NCBI GenBank assembly: GCA_947561395.2
Contig: OX387187.1
Location: 32,655,829 to 32,719,828, forward strand
Length of the DNA stretch: 64,000 nucleotides
Origin: Buxus sempervirens
Lineage: Eukaryota > Streptophyta > Magnoliopsida > Buxales > Buxaceae
Direction of reading: 5' to 3'
The notes under the pieces: generated by a model
The model's database searches: none
Told to the model about the DNA's origin: nothing
What the model saw: the letters and a program-made list of their open reading frames with translations, nothing else
Translations under genes and position numbers: made by a program
In this document: positions 13,201-24,491 of the stretch, piece by piece
Layout of the letters: every line of letters begins with the position of its first letter
Numbering within the stretch: the first letter of the stretch is position 1

Positions 13201-13254
13201 CAAAGCCCTAAATAGACAAGATTAGGCACCCAGGTGTCCGCCTGCACCCCATCA
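10234..13254 (+). repeat. Tat/Ogre-type LTR B (about 3.0 kb)
   Basis: It starts TGTAAGCACC immediately after a polypurine tract and ends CCCCATCA five bases before a TGGCGACTCC primer site at 13260. U3 palindromes at 10932-11177 have arms like those of LTR A but with paired substitutions in the centre. A TATA box is at 11189. Two nearly repeated U3 blocks (CCCGACACGGTTCCAGCGCAA at about 10374 and 10522) show an internal duplication that LTR A also carries in altered form. No host gene is contained. Confidence 0.85.
11189..11196 (+). promoter_or_regulatory. LTR B TATA box
   Basis: TATAAATA lies 12 bases after the last U3 palindrome, at the position equivalent to 7039 in LTR A. Confidence 0.65.
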
Positions 13255-13259
13255 GGCGG

Positions 13260-13277
13260 TGGCGACTCCGAATTCCC
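13260..13277 (+). promoter_or_regulatory. Primer-binding site after LTR B
   Basis: TGGCGACTCC follows the LTR end by five bases, as after LTR A, and marks the 5' side of the internal region that holds the hairpin array and gag. Confidence 0.6.
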
Positions 13278-13308
13278 CCCGTGCCGCGCTTATGCCGCGC
13301 GCACAGGC

Positions 13309-14275
13309 CGTCTAAAAGCCTCTGAATTTTAGACAATCATTTCTTTGGGCCATCTAAAAGCCTCTGAATTTTAGACAAATCATTTCTTTGGGCCGTCTAT
13401 AAGCCTCTGAATTATAGACACATATCCTTTGGGCCGTCTAAAAGCCTCTGAATTTTAGACAATCATATCCTTTGGGCCGTCTAAAAGCCTCTGAATTTTA
13501 GACAAATCATTTCTTTGGGCCGTCTAAAAGCCTCTGAATTTTAGACAATCTTTTTTTGGGCCGTCTATAAGCCTCTGAATTATAGACACATATCCTTTGG
13601 GCCGTCTAAAAGCCTCTGAATTTTAGACAAATCATATTCTTTGGGCCGTCTAAAAGCCTCTGAATTTTAGACAAATCATTTCTTTGGGCCATCTAAAAGC
13701 CTCTGAATTTTAGACAATCATTTCTTTGGGCCATCTAAAAGCCTCTGAATTTTAGACAAATCATTTCTTTGGGCCGTCTAAAAGCCTCTGAATTTTAGAC
13801 ACAACCTTTTTGGGTCGTCTATAAGCCTCTGAATTATAGACACATATTCTTTGGGCCGTCTATAAGCCTCTGAATTATAGACACATATCCTTTGGGCTGT
13901 CTAAAAGCCTCTGAATTTTAGACAAATCATTTCTTTGGGCCGTCTAAAAGCCTTTGAATTTTAGACAATCATTTCTTTGGGCCGTCTAAAAGCCTCTGAA
14001 TTTTAAACACAACCTTTTTGGGCCGTCTATAAGCCTCTGAATTATAGACACATATTCTTTGGGCCGTCTATAAGCCTCTGAATTATAGACACATATCCTT
14101 TGGGCCTCTGAAAGCCTTTGAATTTCAGACTTTTTCCAAAAATATCCCTGGTCCTCTGAAAGCCTTTAAATTTCAGACTTTTTCCAAAAATTTCTTTGGG
14201 CCTCTGAAAGCCTTTGAATTTCAGATCCTTTTCTTTTTTTGGGGACCTATTGGAAGCCCTAGAATATTCCAACAA
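13309..14275 (+). repeat. Tandem array of 23 hairpin units (about 42-bp period) in a Tat leader
   Basis: Each unit is an 8-base arm, a 9-base loop (GCCTCTGAA, later GCCTTTGAA) and a complementary arm, followed by a spacer ending TTTGGGCC. By my count 13 units have arms GTCTAAAA/TTTTAGAC, 6 have GTCTATAA/TTATAGAC, 3 have TCTGAAA/TTTCAGA, and the last is TTGGAA/TTCCAA. The arms change in step, so pairing is kept. The array lies 50 bases after the primer-binding site and 190 bases before the gag ATG, in what would be the transcribed leader. Tandem repeats in Tat/Ogre untranslated regions are known; I do not recall paired-arm change being described. Confidence 0.95.
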
Positions 14276-14462
14276 TTCAATTCAAAAAAAAAAAAGAAGC
14301 AAATAAAGAAACAAAATCCAAACTTGTGTTCACCCAGCTTGCACATAGGCATTCCTAGGCATGTGAATGAGATTAAATTGGCACTGATATTTTCTCTTTA
14401 TTTATCCAGGTACCAATACACTTGCAACCATAGCTCTTGTAACCATATCAAGAGCTCGCGCC

Positions 14463-16160
14463 ATGAATCCGATTGAGACTGAAGTTGATGCTCCACACCC
14501 AGATATTGTCTTACTTCAGGAACAGGTGGCAGGACTAGCCCGAATGCTAGAGAACATACTATCGGTACAGGCCCAACAAGTTCAAGCCCAGAACCAAGCA
14601 TCCATTTCCAACCCAGCACCTCCACCCCAAATCAATATTCCACCTCCAATTCAACCTATTCCTGAACCCATTTATGAACCCACCCCTGAACCTATACTGA
14701 TCAGGGATGAGATGGTTGAATCGGACAAAGAAAAGGAAAAAGAAAGGATAAGGGAAGAAATGGAAAAGAAATTCATGCACAGACCGGAGATGATTCAAGA
14801 TGAACTAAGGGAGGTAAAAGGGGTGAATAACTTTGGAGGCACCAATTTCGAAGATTTGTGTCTATACCCCAATGTATGTCTACCAGCCAAGTTTAAATGC
14901 CCAGATTTCGATAAATATGATGGCACTGGCTGCCCAATGAGCCATTTGAAGTTATACTGCGGGGCTTTATGCCAGTTTGGCCGGGATGACGGCATACTAA
15001 TTCAACTCTTCCAAAGGAGTTTAACTGGAGCTGCTTTTAGATGGTTTGCCACTTTGGATCATGGGAAAATAAGAAGGTGAAAGGATTTAGCAGATTCCTT
15101 TTTGGCACAATACAGGTTCAACTCTGAGATTATACCAGATAGGTATGACATGATGAGGATGGCGAAGAGAAATGATGAGACCATAAGGCAATATGCGAAA
15201 AGGTGGAGGGAGTTGGCTGCACAAGTCAAGCCACCCATGGGAGAACCAGAAATGATTTCAACCTTCATCAGCACACTGGGGCAACCCTTTTATAGTCACT
15301 TGGTGGGTCAAACTACCACCAACTTTGCTACCCTAGTGCAAGTGGCAGACAGAATTGAAGATGGGATCAAGTCTGGGAAAATAGCTGATTACTCTGCAGT
15401 GTTGAACCAGGAAGCTTCCACCACTTTCTCTACACAGAAAAAGGAGAATGGTAATGAAAGAATAAAGAATGAAGAAAGGAGATAAGCAAAAGTGAATATG
15501 GTACAACTTCCCAGGGAACCCTTCCAAATCAATGCCCATCCACCTCCTATCAAGCCAACCCATCAAGTTCCTTTTCTGCCTATCCAAATTAATGTCCCTT
15601 CTGCACAGCCTGTAAAGGGGGAAACAGAAGTAAGGATGAGAAGGGAATTTTCTAAACTACCTATGAGACCATCTGAACTTTTGCCTACCTTACTTCAAAA
15701 GGGTTATGTGACTTTGAGGTTGCCAAATCCTCATGCAAACAAGGGGAAGAATTATGATCCATCTGCAATCTGTGATTATCATATGAACACTCCAGGGCAT
15801 ACCACTGATCGTTGCTTGGCCCTAAAGCATGCAATTCAGGATTTACTGGATAATAACTCCTTATCATTCAATTCAATTACACCCATCCCACCTACCGATA
15901 ACAATGGGGCAGGTAGCTCAAATGCAATAGGGGCAATTTTCTTTGGAGAAAGAAGATTTGACCCTTCTCAGCTTATCGCTCCTATTGGTTCAACAGTCAA
16001 GGTTTATCTTGAAAGGAATGCTCCTGGTTATGAGCAGGAAGGCTTGCCTCACTCAGCAGGAGAAAGAAATTATCAGAAAAAGGGAGAAAAGTCAACTTTT
16101 GCCTGTGAGAATAGAGGCAGTTTTCGAACTCCCATGTTCTCTGAAAAGAAACCTACATAA
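14463..16160 (+). CDS. Tat/Ogre gag region (broken)
   Basis: It begins MNPIETEVDAPHPDIVLLQE, then a coiled-coil and Pro/Ile-rich segment, then the Tat gag core: KFKCPDFDKYDGTGCPMSHL, the SLTGAAFRWFATLD box, MAKRNDETIRQYAKRWRELA and ISTLGQPFYSHLVG. The distal part (LPMRPSELLPTLLQKGYVTL, then a CDYHMNTPGHTTDRC zinc-knuckle-like box and AIQDLLDN) is typical of Tat gag ends. The protein would form the particle core. The region is a fossil with about two or three breaks; no pol follows it. Confidence 0.85.
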
Positions 16161-19100
16161 GAAGAATGCGCATTTCCTGAGGATCTTAAGGAGCCTTGTT
16201 CTCAGGAAGTGATTTCAATAAAGGCTCTTCAAAAAAAATAAAAAAAGATTTTCCCCTTTAACATTTTTCTAAAAAAAAAAAAAGTTTTTAGCAAGGTCCT
16301 TTTACTTATGAATCATATCTCTTATTGAATTTCATTGAGTTGAATATGACTTTGACATTTGGCTCAATTTTGAGACCAAAATCGAAGAAAAAGACATTTT
16401 ATGTGAAAATTCAAATCTTTTTAAGTGTCATGAGAAGAATATTCTGCAAAATTATGAAGTGACCAATTGTATGGCCTTTGGAACCAAAGATGACCCACAG
16501 TCTTCAACAGAAAAGATAGAAGAAGATTTAAAGTTTCTGCATTAGAATACAGAAAGGATCACATCACTTGCTGATTCGTTCAAAAGGAAGTTGATAATAT
16601 TGTTTGAAGAAATTTTGGAGCTTTGCACTTGAAAATATGGGAGAAGATTTGACCTTTTCATTGGAAATCGAATTGAGCATCATTTGAAGGAAAGAATCCA
16701 AATTCATAAGATTGATCAAAAGGTGAAGAACTTGTTCATAACATAAGTTCTATTTAAAGAGGCTTTCATATTGACAGAAGGTGATTAAGAAAAAAAAAGA
16801 GAAGAAAAAATCCTGAGCCAGTCATGTAGTGCAACTCTACTAAGTCTGAAAATTCAAAAATTTCTTAAAATGATAAGAGGCCTTTCTTTCTTATATCCCC
16901 AAAATTTTTGAAATCCCTAGTTAAACCCTTTGAGTTTGATACATTTTTCCAAGTAACCTAAACTGAGAATTGTAACCCCATACTGGGGCAAATTTATTAA
17001 GGCATAAAAAAAAGGGAATGAAGGGACAATTATTGAAGTTCAAAAGGGATTTTGAATATGTTTTCAGAAAATGGGGCAAAGAAATGAAAAAAAAAAAGAG
17101 GAATAAAAAAAGATAAGCAAATGCTATTTGGAGAATGTCTTCAAAATTGTGAAGAAAAGAATAGAAAAAAAAGAAGTTCAATGCTGGAGAATAAGTTTCA
17201 AATGAAGAAATCAAATTGAAGGAAGAACTTCATTATTGGGAGCAATTTTGTATTCATTCCAAGGGAAGAAATGCCTTAAAAATTACAATTTCAGTTAACC
17301 CATTTGATCATAGGGTATTTGAGCCTTTTATTCCTTTTCTTTCTAAACTAACACCAAGCCTTCGTTTTGTCCTATTCATAAGTCCTCTTTGATTAAAATT
17401 TTTTTGAATTAAGACAACTTTGACTACATAGTTGCTGGTGATGAAGGATATAAAAAAAGAAAAAGGAAAAAATGGAGAAAATGTAGTGAAAACCCGGAAG
17501 GGCACTACATGGCAAATAATCAGCTATCTACAAGAAGGAAATTGTTAGAGAGGAAAGTCCAGAATTGGCATAGATCCAGGTGAAGTCCTCATGTTGGTGG
17601 TTATTGAGGAAAATTCTCTTTTCAAGACTGAAGCAACATAATCAGAACTATGATATGAATCATCTGTGAACAAGTTGATGGCCATCAAAATTGCCATTAG
17701 GAAATTATTGCTGAAGTTGAAGTCATAAATTCCTATATCATGGATACAATGGAGAAACAATTGCTCTTCAATTGGATGAAAGAAAATGTCTTTCTAGACT
17801 GGGGCAAAATAGTCAGATAGAAAGAGTCGTCATATCTGGAGCATCAATTGACAAGCCGATGGTCATGGGAATGATTCTAAAGGTTCCAAAGGCTTATTTT
17901 GGTCTTTCTTCATTTTCTGAAATAATCTTCTCATTATTCAACTTGATTTTAATTCTTTTGGACTATATGCTAATAAGTAATTGGATCATTTTTTCAAAAA
18001 AATATAAAAACACAAAAAAGCAAAAAAATATATTTTTGGCCTATGATGAGAATCTATATCTTTTCATAAAACATTGGTTTTGCAAGCATTAGAGAATTCT
18101 GAGGCCACTAGTATAAAACATATTTTTTTATGTTTGCATTTGTATTCTTCTATTGGGGTTTTTTTTTTTTGGCAAAGGTTTAAAAAAAAAAAAAAAAAAA
18201 AGAAGAAGAAAAAGAAAAAGAAAGAGAAGAAAAAAAAATAAAAAAAGAAAAAAAGGAAAAAAGAGGATCATCTCTACTGAGGGACAAATACTTCTTCAAA
18301 CAATCAAAACCGGGGCATGCTCAGCGTCTTTCCTTCTGGGTTTTCATTGGAATGAATTCCAACTTCTGGAAGAAGCAATCAAGCTTTAGTCTTCGAATTT
18401 GAAAGAAGAAAAAGGCTTTGAAGCAATGGCATGTTTTCTTCGTTAAACAAGGGTTCCCAATTCTTCAATCATGAAGAAGGATTTTACTGGGGCAGCAAGA
18501 GGCATGAAAGACAGATCATGGGTTATAAAGGCATGAGATTAGATCATCAGATTATGGTTCTCAAATCCATCAATCAAGATGAGGGCATTCACTTGGGCAA
18601 TTAAAAAGCATGAAGACAGATTATGGGCAGTAAGGGCACATACATCGTTATTAAAAGAGCAAGAAGATAAAGAAGCAAAAGCAAGTTGCAAAATATTCAA
18701 GCACAGGTTCGGGCATCAAATGGCACCTAGGTATATCAAATAAGAAAATCAATCAGGAAAATTCAAAAAGTGAAAAACATCAAAATCAATTGAGTCTGCA
18801 GTGGTCAATTTTAAATCCACATTCTTTTCAAAATTTGCTTGTCTCATATTTCTTTTCATAGCCACGAGAGCTCAAAGAAATCTGAGATAAGGAAGAGACG
18901 CCACCCCATCAGACTTCAAGCAGGGGTTTCATTGGCTATCTTCGAATCCATGTTTTTATCATTTCTTTGTTTGACCAAAGCAAGTTCAATTAATGAGATG
19001 TTTTTCAAATGTGTAATTTTGAGTTGTGTCTGTTCATTGTGCTACAACTGCAGGCCACCCAGAAAAATTGTCTTTTTCATCATTTTCTCCACACTTTTTA

Positions 19101-19389
19101 GGAGATTAATGTTTATATTAGTTGCAAGGATTGCCACCTTACCCACTTTTGTTTAAAAATTTTGTCTCAAATCTCACTTCATAGCCACGAGTGCTCAGTG
19201 AGAGGAGAGAGGAGGATTTGGCCCTTAAGCTGAGGGACTTTTAGCAAATCTTCCACAATAAATCCTTTTTCATCCATTTAATCCTTGCAAAATGCAATTA
19301 GTTAGACAAAGATCTCAAAAAGTGCAATTGGTGGGTCTTTTTACTCTCTGCTGGTAATTGGTTCCAATCACCGGCAAAGAGGGGGCAGC
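16161..19389 (+). other. Non-coding remainder of the gag-bearing Tat element, with its 3' region
   Basis: There is no pol here. From about 17310 the text parallels the first element's 3' region (ACACCAAGCCTTCGTTTTGTCC, then GTGAAAACCCGG), so this is Tat 3' non-coding sequence. A hairpin with arms GTAGTG/CACTAC and inner CCC/GGG lies at 17483-17508. A word TCATAGCCACGAG occurs at about 18859 and 19182. A 90-base A/AAG-rich simple run lies at 18180-18265. The part 16200-17300 is AT-rich and I recognise nothing certain in it. Confidence 0.55.
19373..19389 (+). promoter_or_regulatory. Polypurine tract before LTR C
   Basis: CCGGCAAAGAGGGGGCAGC directly precedes TGTAGACACC, fixing the LTR start. 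Confidence 0.8.
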
Positions 19390-21224
19390 TGTAGACACCC
19401 CAAATTGCACTACAAAATGAGAAAATAATGAAAATATTAATTGGGATTTGAAACAGGTCAAAAAAGTGTAAATCTGGCCAAACTGGTCATGACCGTATTT
19501 TGTTTACGGACTGGTCATACTTGCAGTTGATATACGGTCACGACGTGCCCGTATTAATAATATGGGCAGGGCGCGACCGTAATATATATACGGGCACGGG
19601 GTCTTTGTGCGAATTTATCCTTTTTGATTTTTGAGCCTTATCTGCACCCAAATATCTCTCTTGGATAAGCGAATTCTCTTATTTATCTGTTCGAATTATC
19701 TCATTTATCCTTGTGGATAAAGGATTGGCATGATCTTGTGTTTAACTCAAACTGAAACTCTATCTTGCCAAACCTTGGACCAACCATGCCCCTGGGTTTG
19801 CTTATAAATAGAGGGCCTTTGCTCAAGCAAAAGGCCACGAAATTTTGAAGTCTAAAAAGCTCCAAGAGAAGAAGAGAAACCCCTGCTGCTTTGCTTGCTC
19901 AATCCAGATAAGTCCCTTTTCCCTTTTATTTTCTGTCTTCAATTCTAGATGTAATAGGATCATCTCTATTGCTGTAGAATAAGGCCATCTTTTGTATCTA
20001 GTATTTCTAAACTTGCCTCCAAGTACCTCAAGAGTCTCTCTAGCCGTAAAACGTGAAGAGAGAGCTAAGGGAAAAGAGAACAGGTGGATCCCTAGAATAG
20101 AACCCCATATCTGTTTTTCTCTTTTTTCTAGAATAAAGCCTCTGATTGTGTTTGTATAACCAAACCTATCTCCAAGTACCGCAAGAATCCTCTCTAGCCG
20201 TAAAACGTGAAGAGAGAGCTAGGGGAAAAGAGAACAGGTGGATCTGTAGGGTAGACCCCCACGTGTTCTAATCTGTGAGATATGGCTACTTTAAATATCT
20301 TGATCATGTTTTAATGCTTTTTATGATGAATCTGAATGAATAACATGAATCCATGATGTTTATAGCATGAGATCCCCACTTTTTGCTAAAATTTGGATTT
20401 TTGCTACATATTTGCACCTACAGCACTGTTTTCGTGATTTTTGTGATTTTAGGCTAAGATCCTGGATTTATCATGATCAATATGGTAGATCTGGATCCAA
20501 GAGCCTGAAAATAAATTCTAGGGTTTCATGATATGGTTTTTGATTTGTTTTCCACTTTTGAGAGAAGACCCTACGGTCTAAGTTCTCCCCTTTTGACGTT
20601 CTTCATCAACGTGGGTATTTTTGGTTTTTATTTTTTGATTTAATGTGAAATTTGGGCTTTATCTATGTCCTGGACTATTCAAGTTCAATTTTGAAATATT
20701 TTATAAAAATCATATTTTTCTAGATTTCTAGAATTTAGCTTGAAGCCAGATCTTTGGATTTTTCACTTTAAATTGATTTTATTTGATTTTATCTCAATTT
20801 TGTTTTGATCATGAAACCCTAGGAATGGTATGATCATATTTGAAAGTTCTGGATCAATCAGACTATTCGTATGAAAAAACCATACAATTCTCTCTTTTTT
20901 TGTGATTTTTCCTGATTTTTATAGCAAGCTTTTTTTTTTTTCCTTTTATTAAAACATGAACAATACCTGGCAACCACCTTGTGTGGATGAATAAGGGTGC
21001 CTAACACCTTCCCCTGTTCATAACCTAATCCCCTTACCCATCTCTGGTTGTTTTTTTAGGAGGGTTATTTTTACCCTAAAATTGCCTTTTGTGCTTATTT
21101 AATATTTTGGTGTCCATTCACACCTAAATTGAATGGTGGCGACTCTTTGTTTTATTTAATCCTGTGTGATGATTGAGGAAGTCAAAAGGAAATTTTGATT
21201 TTTTCCCATGTCTCACAAAAGGCA
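19390..21224 (+). repeat. Tat/Ogre-type LTR C (about 1.8 kb)
   Basis: It starts TGTAGACACCCCAAATTGCAC, the same family as LTR D (35490) and LTR E (61939), not the family of LTRs A and B. U3 palindromes at 19485-19597 include perfect 10-base arms GTGCCCGTAT/ATACGGGCAC. The TATA box is at 19803. Two copies of a block with CTCTCTAGCCGTAAAACGTG and AAGAGAGAGCT follow at about 20040 and 20195. The end is uncertain: a TGGCGACTCT primer-like word is at 21137, but similarity to LTR D runs on to about 21224 (CCCATGTCTCACAA then GGCA). Confidence 0.75.
19803..19810 (+). promoter_or_regulatory. LTR C TATA box
   Basis: TATAAATA, followed by GAGGGCCTTTGCTCAAGCAA, matches the equivalent sites in LTRs D and E. 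Confidence 0.7.
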
Positions 21225-22030
21225 CAATTGCAACTACATGACTCTATATTAATTGCTGTAAAGGCCCTATAAAACCATGATATTCAATGGTAAAATTCTA
21301 TCCTGCAAATTAGTTGAGGATTTAGGACATCTCAACTGAATCAAAAGAAGAGTTTATACATCTCAAGGCTTTCCAATGGTAAAATAAATGAACTATGTGC
21401 TTCCTAATACTATTTAGTCTCACTTCTTCTAACAATATTAACCCAGCAGCTGTAAGACAGTGGCTCAATAAAGAAAATTCCAGTTTATACGACACATCAA
21501 GATATTGCCTGGGAATAGAGTAGCAGTGTCAAACCATTAAACTTAATTCTGAGGCAAGTAGAAAAATGCTAATGTAAATAGTAATAGTCCCAAATTTTGG
21601 GAACTGTTATGGACTCTGCTAATCCATCAATTGTGAGCAAAGATTGCTATGAAATATATGAATTAATTTATTGTTGTGAAAGCACGACCCAATTATCTTT
21701 AACAAGAGAGCAACCAATAGGGCATAGCATATTAGCAATAAGGAAAACCCTTGCCCACATGAAAATAGGAACTGTGACAGCCTTAATGGTTTGTAAACAA
21801 ACCAATGAGAGACGAAGTCTGGACTCTAGGGAGTGCAGCAAACTAGCATTTTTGCTGATGCCTTGATTTGTGTAAAATGCATAAAAAAAATTTGGTATTA
21901 CACTTGCACAAGGATTCTGCTTTAGTTTTTCATTGTTTTTTGTTTGTTTTGGTTTTGTGGGAGTGGTTTTTATGGTAGAAGGGGGCAATTTGGATTGTGA
22001 GGAAGCTAAATGGTAAAAGGAACTCACACA
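21225..22030. other. Intergenic or intronic stretch, nothing recognised
   Basis: This AT-rich stretch lies between LTR C and the truncated quinone-reductase gene. If that gene once continued, this would be part of its third intron; I found no sign of the missing last exon here. Confidence 0.4.
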
Positions 22031-22921
22031 GTATTCTCTTGGCCTCCTCCGTGGAAGCTAGTACTCCAGAAAATGCCAGCAGGTTTACCAGCAAGAGCCT
22101 AAGACGCCCAGAGCTCATGAGTGTCATCAAAGAAGGCCTTGAACTGGGCTGTCATCATGCCAAAACGAGATGGGAAGCCAAAGATAAAACCATCAGCTTC
22201 CTTCAGTTGCTGAGGACTAATCATGGGCACATCCTCTGCTTTTGGGGGAGCCTTCATCTTTTCCAGTACCTTGTCAGGGAGGGTCTCAAGTACCTGTTTG
22301 GTTCCAATCAAGGAAGAATTGATCTCGAAGCAAGAATATGAAGACAATAAGAAAGCCTCATGCTCCCAACTCACATTTCATTTCTCTCTTCCCTTATTTT
22401 CTTGATAACCTTAAGTATCAGCTTCATTTTTTCCATGCATTATGACAAATTACCTGCCAGAGGGTGGCCTCAACACCTTGAACAGCATTGGCTCCTTGCT
22501 GCACTTCCCGTGCCATAATTTCCACATGTCCATACAAGGAGTAGTAGCTGATAAAAGAGACAAAAATTGAGCTTGGCTTATGAGTCCGATCCATAGGAAG
22601 TAAAGAAAGAAGAAATATAGTATCAACACAAATGACAAATAACAGCAAAGACAAAACAATGTAAGGAAGAACATAGAGAGTTTATGTAGTTTAGCATTTT
22701 GCCTACTTCCATGGAGGACGTGAAAATGCTTCCACAAAATCTGAGAAATTAGGGCTATAAGTTCCTTCGTCTCTCACAGCAATCAAACAGTAACAACAAA
22801 ATACAAGAAATCTATCACAACCTATGGGTCAAAATTACAAATTCAAAACAATCAAAATCTGAGGTTACTTCTTGCAGATTAGAAGCACTTACATTATATA
22901 CAGTTTTGCTGTGGCGGCCAT
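22031..22921 (-). pseudogene. FQR1-like: NAD(P)H:quinone oxidoreductase, FQR1/WrbA family, truncated
   Basis: Three exons read on the minus strand. Exon 1 (22921-22893) encodes MAATAKLYI and ends at a GTAAGT donor. Exon 2 (22547-22454) encodes [22 protein letters not shown]...LWQ. Exon 3 begins at 22293 with [18 protein letters not shown] and holds [24 protein letters not shown]. This is the FMN-binding flavodoxin-like fold that reduces quinones by two electrons in the cytosol. A TAG (22099-22101) replaces the usual Gln after ELWAS. Similarity continues beyond it (ALAGKPAGIF, GGGQE) to a possible GTGAGT donor near 22031. The last exon, about 90 residues including the conserved HHGM region, is not seen; it may lie left of the Tat cluster or be lost. 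I judge it a pseudogene. Confidence 0.8.
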
Positions 22922-24440
22922 GGATACAGTTAAGTGGAGGATGACACTAAACCAATTAACAGTTATTCATCCAAGGCTTCCTTCAAACCAAAATCAGCTC
23001 CAACTGTTCTGCTCTAACACATAAAGCACTAAAATGCTCAACAATAATGATGACTGCATAAGGAGAAAAATGATCTTCTCACCTTTATCCCCTTGAAGAT
23101 AGAACCCAATCAATAGAAGCACCATTAACCAGGCCAAGAAGAAAGAAAGAACAAGCAAAGAGGAGGGAAAAAGAATAAGAAGAATATGATCAAGGGAAGC
23201 ACCATCAACCCCCTTTTGGTCCAACTTTAACAACCAGAAATTTGTTTTACAAGGAAATTCTAGACCTACCAGTCATTTCTTCCATTCTTATAACACCAAG
23301 TAAAATGAGATATAATCACTGAAAAGATAAGCATTCCACACGCTCAAAATATACTTGAACAAGAAGCTCATCTATGGCTCAAGAGATTTAAAGAAGCTAA
23401 GGAAAGACCTGTGGTATAAGTTAGTGCCTTTCTGATGTTATGCATTATGCATCCGGGGTCAGGACTCCCATCACCCAAGCAAGCATTCACTCGAGAATAA
23501 GACAAGTTGGAAGAATCAATGAATCCTTCTCGCGATGAAGAAATGGCTCTAGCCTGGCTATAAATATAAAGAGGCTTCACTCTATCGTTTAAACATGAGA
23601 TTCCAGCAATTCCCCATGCTCAAGAATATTGCTCAGAAGAATCAGAACAATAACATTTAGCCACCATATACACAATGAAATCAAACTCATAGATTAGTAG
23701 AGGTTATCCGATGCACCAAAGCCACAAGCATTTGCAATGGGCAGTGCTCAAGCATTTGAAAATACAATTTCATAGTAATAAAAAATTTTAGTTTCTTTTA
23801 GGCATCTTATCAAACATGTCATCAACAAATATGCAATAACCATGAGTTGAAATTTAAAATATCATCAACGAACCTAATCGAATCTAGTAGAAGCCATAAT
23901 CAAGCCAACCCCAATTAAATAGCTCGTCAAGCCAAAGCAAAACTCCAACCACAACGATCAAAATGTATCATCGAGTGACCCTACAACGAAAAACACATTG
24001 GTGAGAAATAGAGGAAGCAAACGATGGTCATGATTCTCCTCCTCTTGTATTTGTGTTGGAATTTGGAACCCCCAGAATGAAATAGATGATGGATGGAGTG
24101 AAAGTTTCTGATGATGAAGATCTGTGATGGAATGGTTCGTCCAAGTACGAACAGCAGACGCACGAACACGAACATGAACAACCGTCGGATACCATGAGCA
24201 AGGAAGAATGGCATGCACCCACGCAACAATCAAAGAGCAGGAGGAGACACCCCTTCTCTTTGGATTCGCCGGCTTGAGTAACGAAGAGTTTTGATTTTCG
24301 CTGCATTTGCGATTTGGCGCAAACGGGAAACATGTATTTTTGGGGAAGATGGGCGTAACGGAGAGTCTCTGTTTATTTGGCCCATGACCGTTAACGGAGA
24401 GTCTCCGTTTAAGTTATTACGCTAGAGTGGGACGCGTGGC
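22922..24440. other. Flank of the quinone-reductase relic, nothing certain
   Basis: This would be the upstream region of the minus-strand quinone-reductase gene. I see no recognisable coding sequence. Near 24348-24400 the word AACGGAGAGTCTC(T/C)GTTT occurs twice, each nearly self-complementary. Confidence 0.35.
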
Positions 24441-24491
24441 GGAAATCGGCCGAAGCTCCAGCCGATCTTCCAGCGTCCCGCTCCAGCTGAT

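Noticed and set aside
13309-14275. CRISPR-like regular array
   Set aside because: The period is regular, but the spacers are themselves repeated, there are no cas genes, and it lies in a plant retrotransposon leader.
18153-18389. Lys/Arg-rich open frame
   Set aside because: It arises from an A/AAG simple run in a Tat 3' region.
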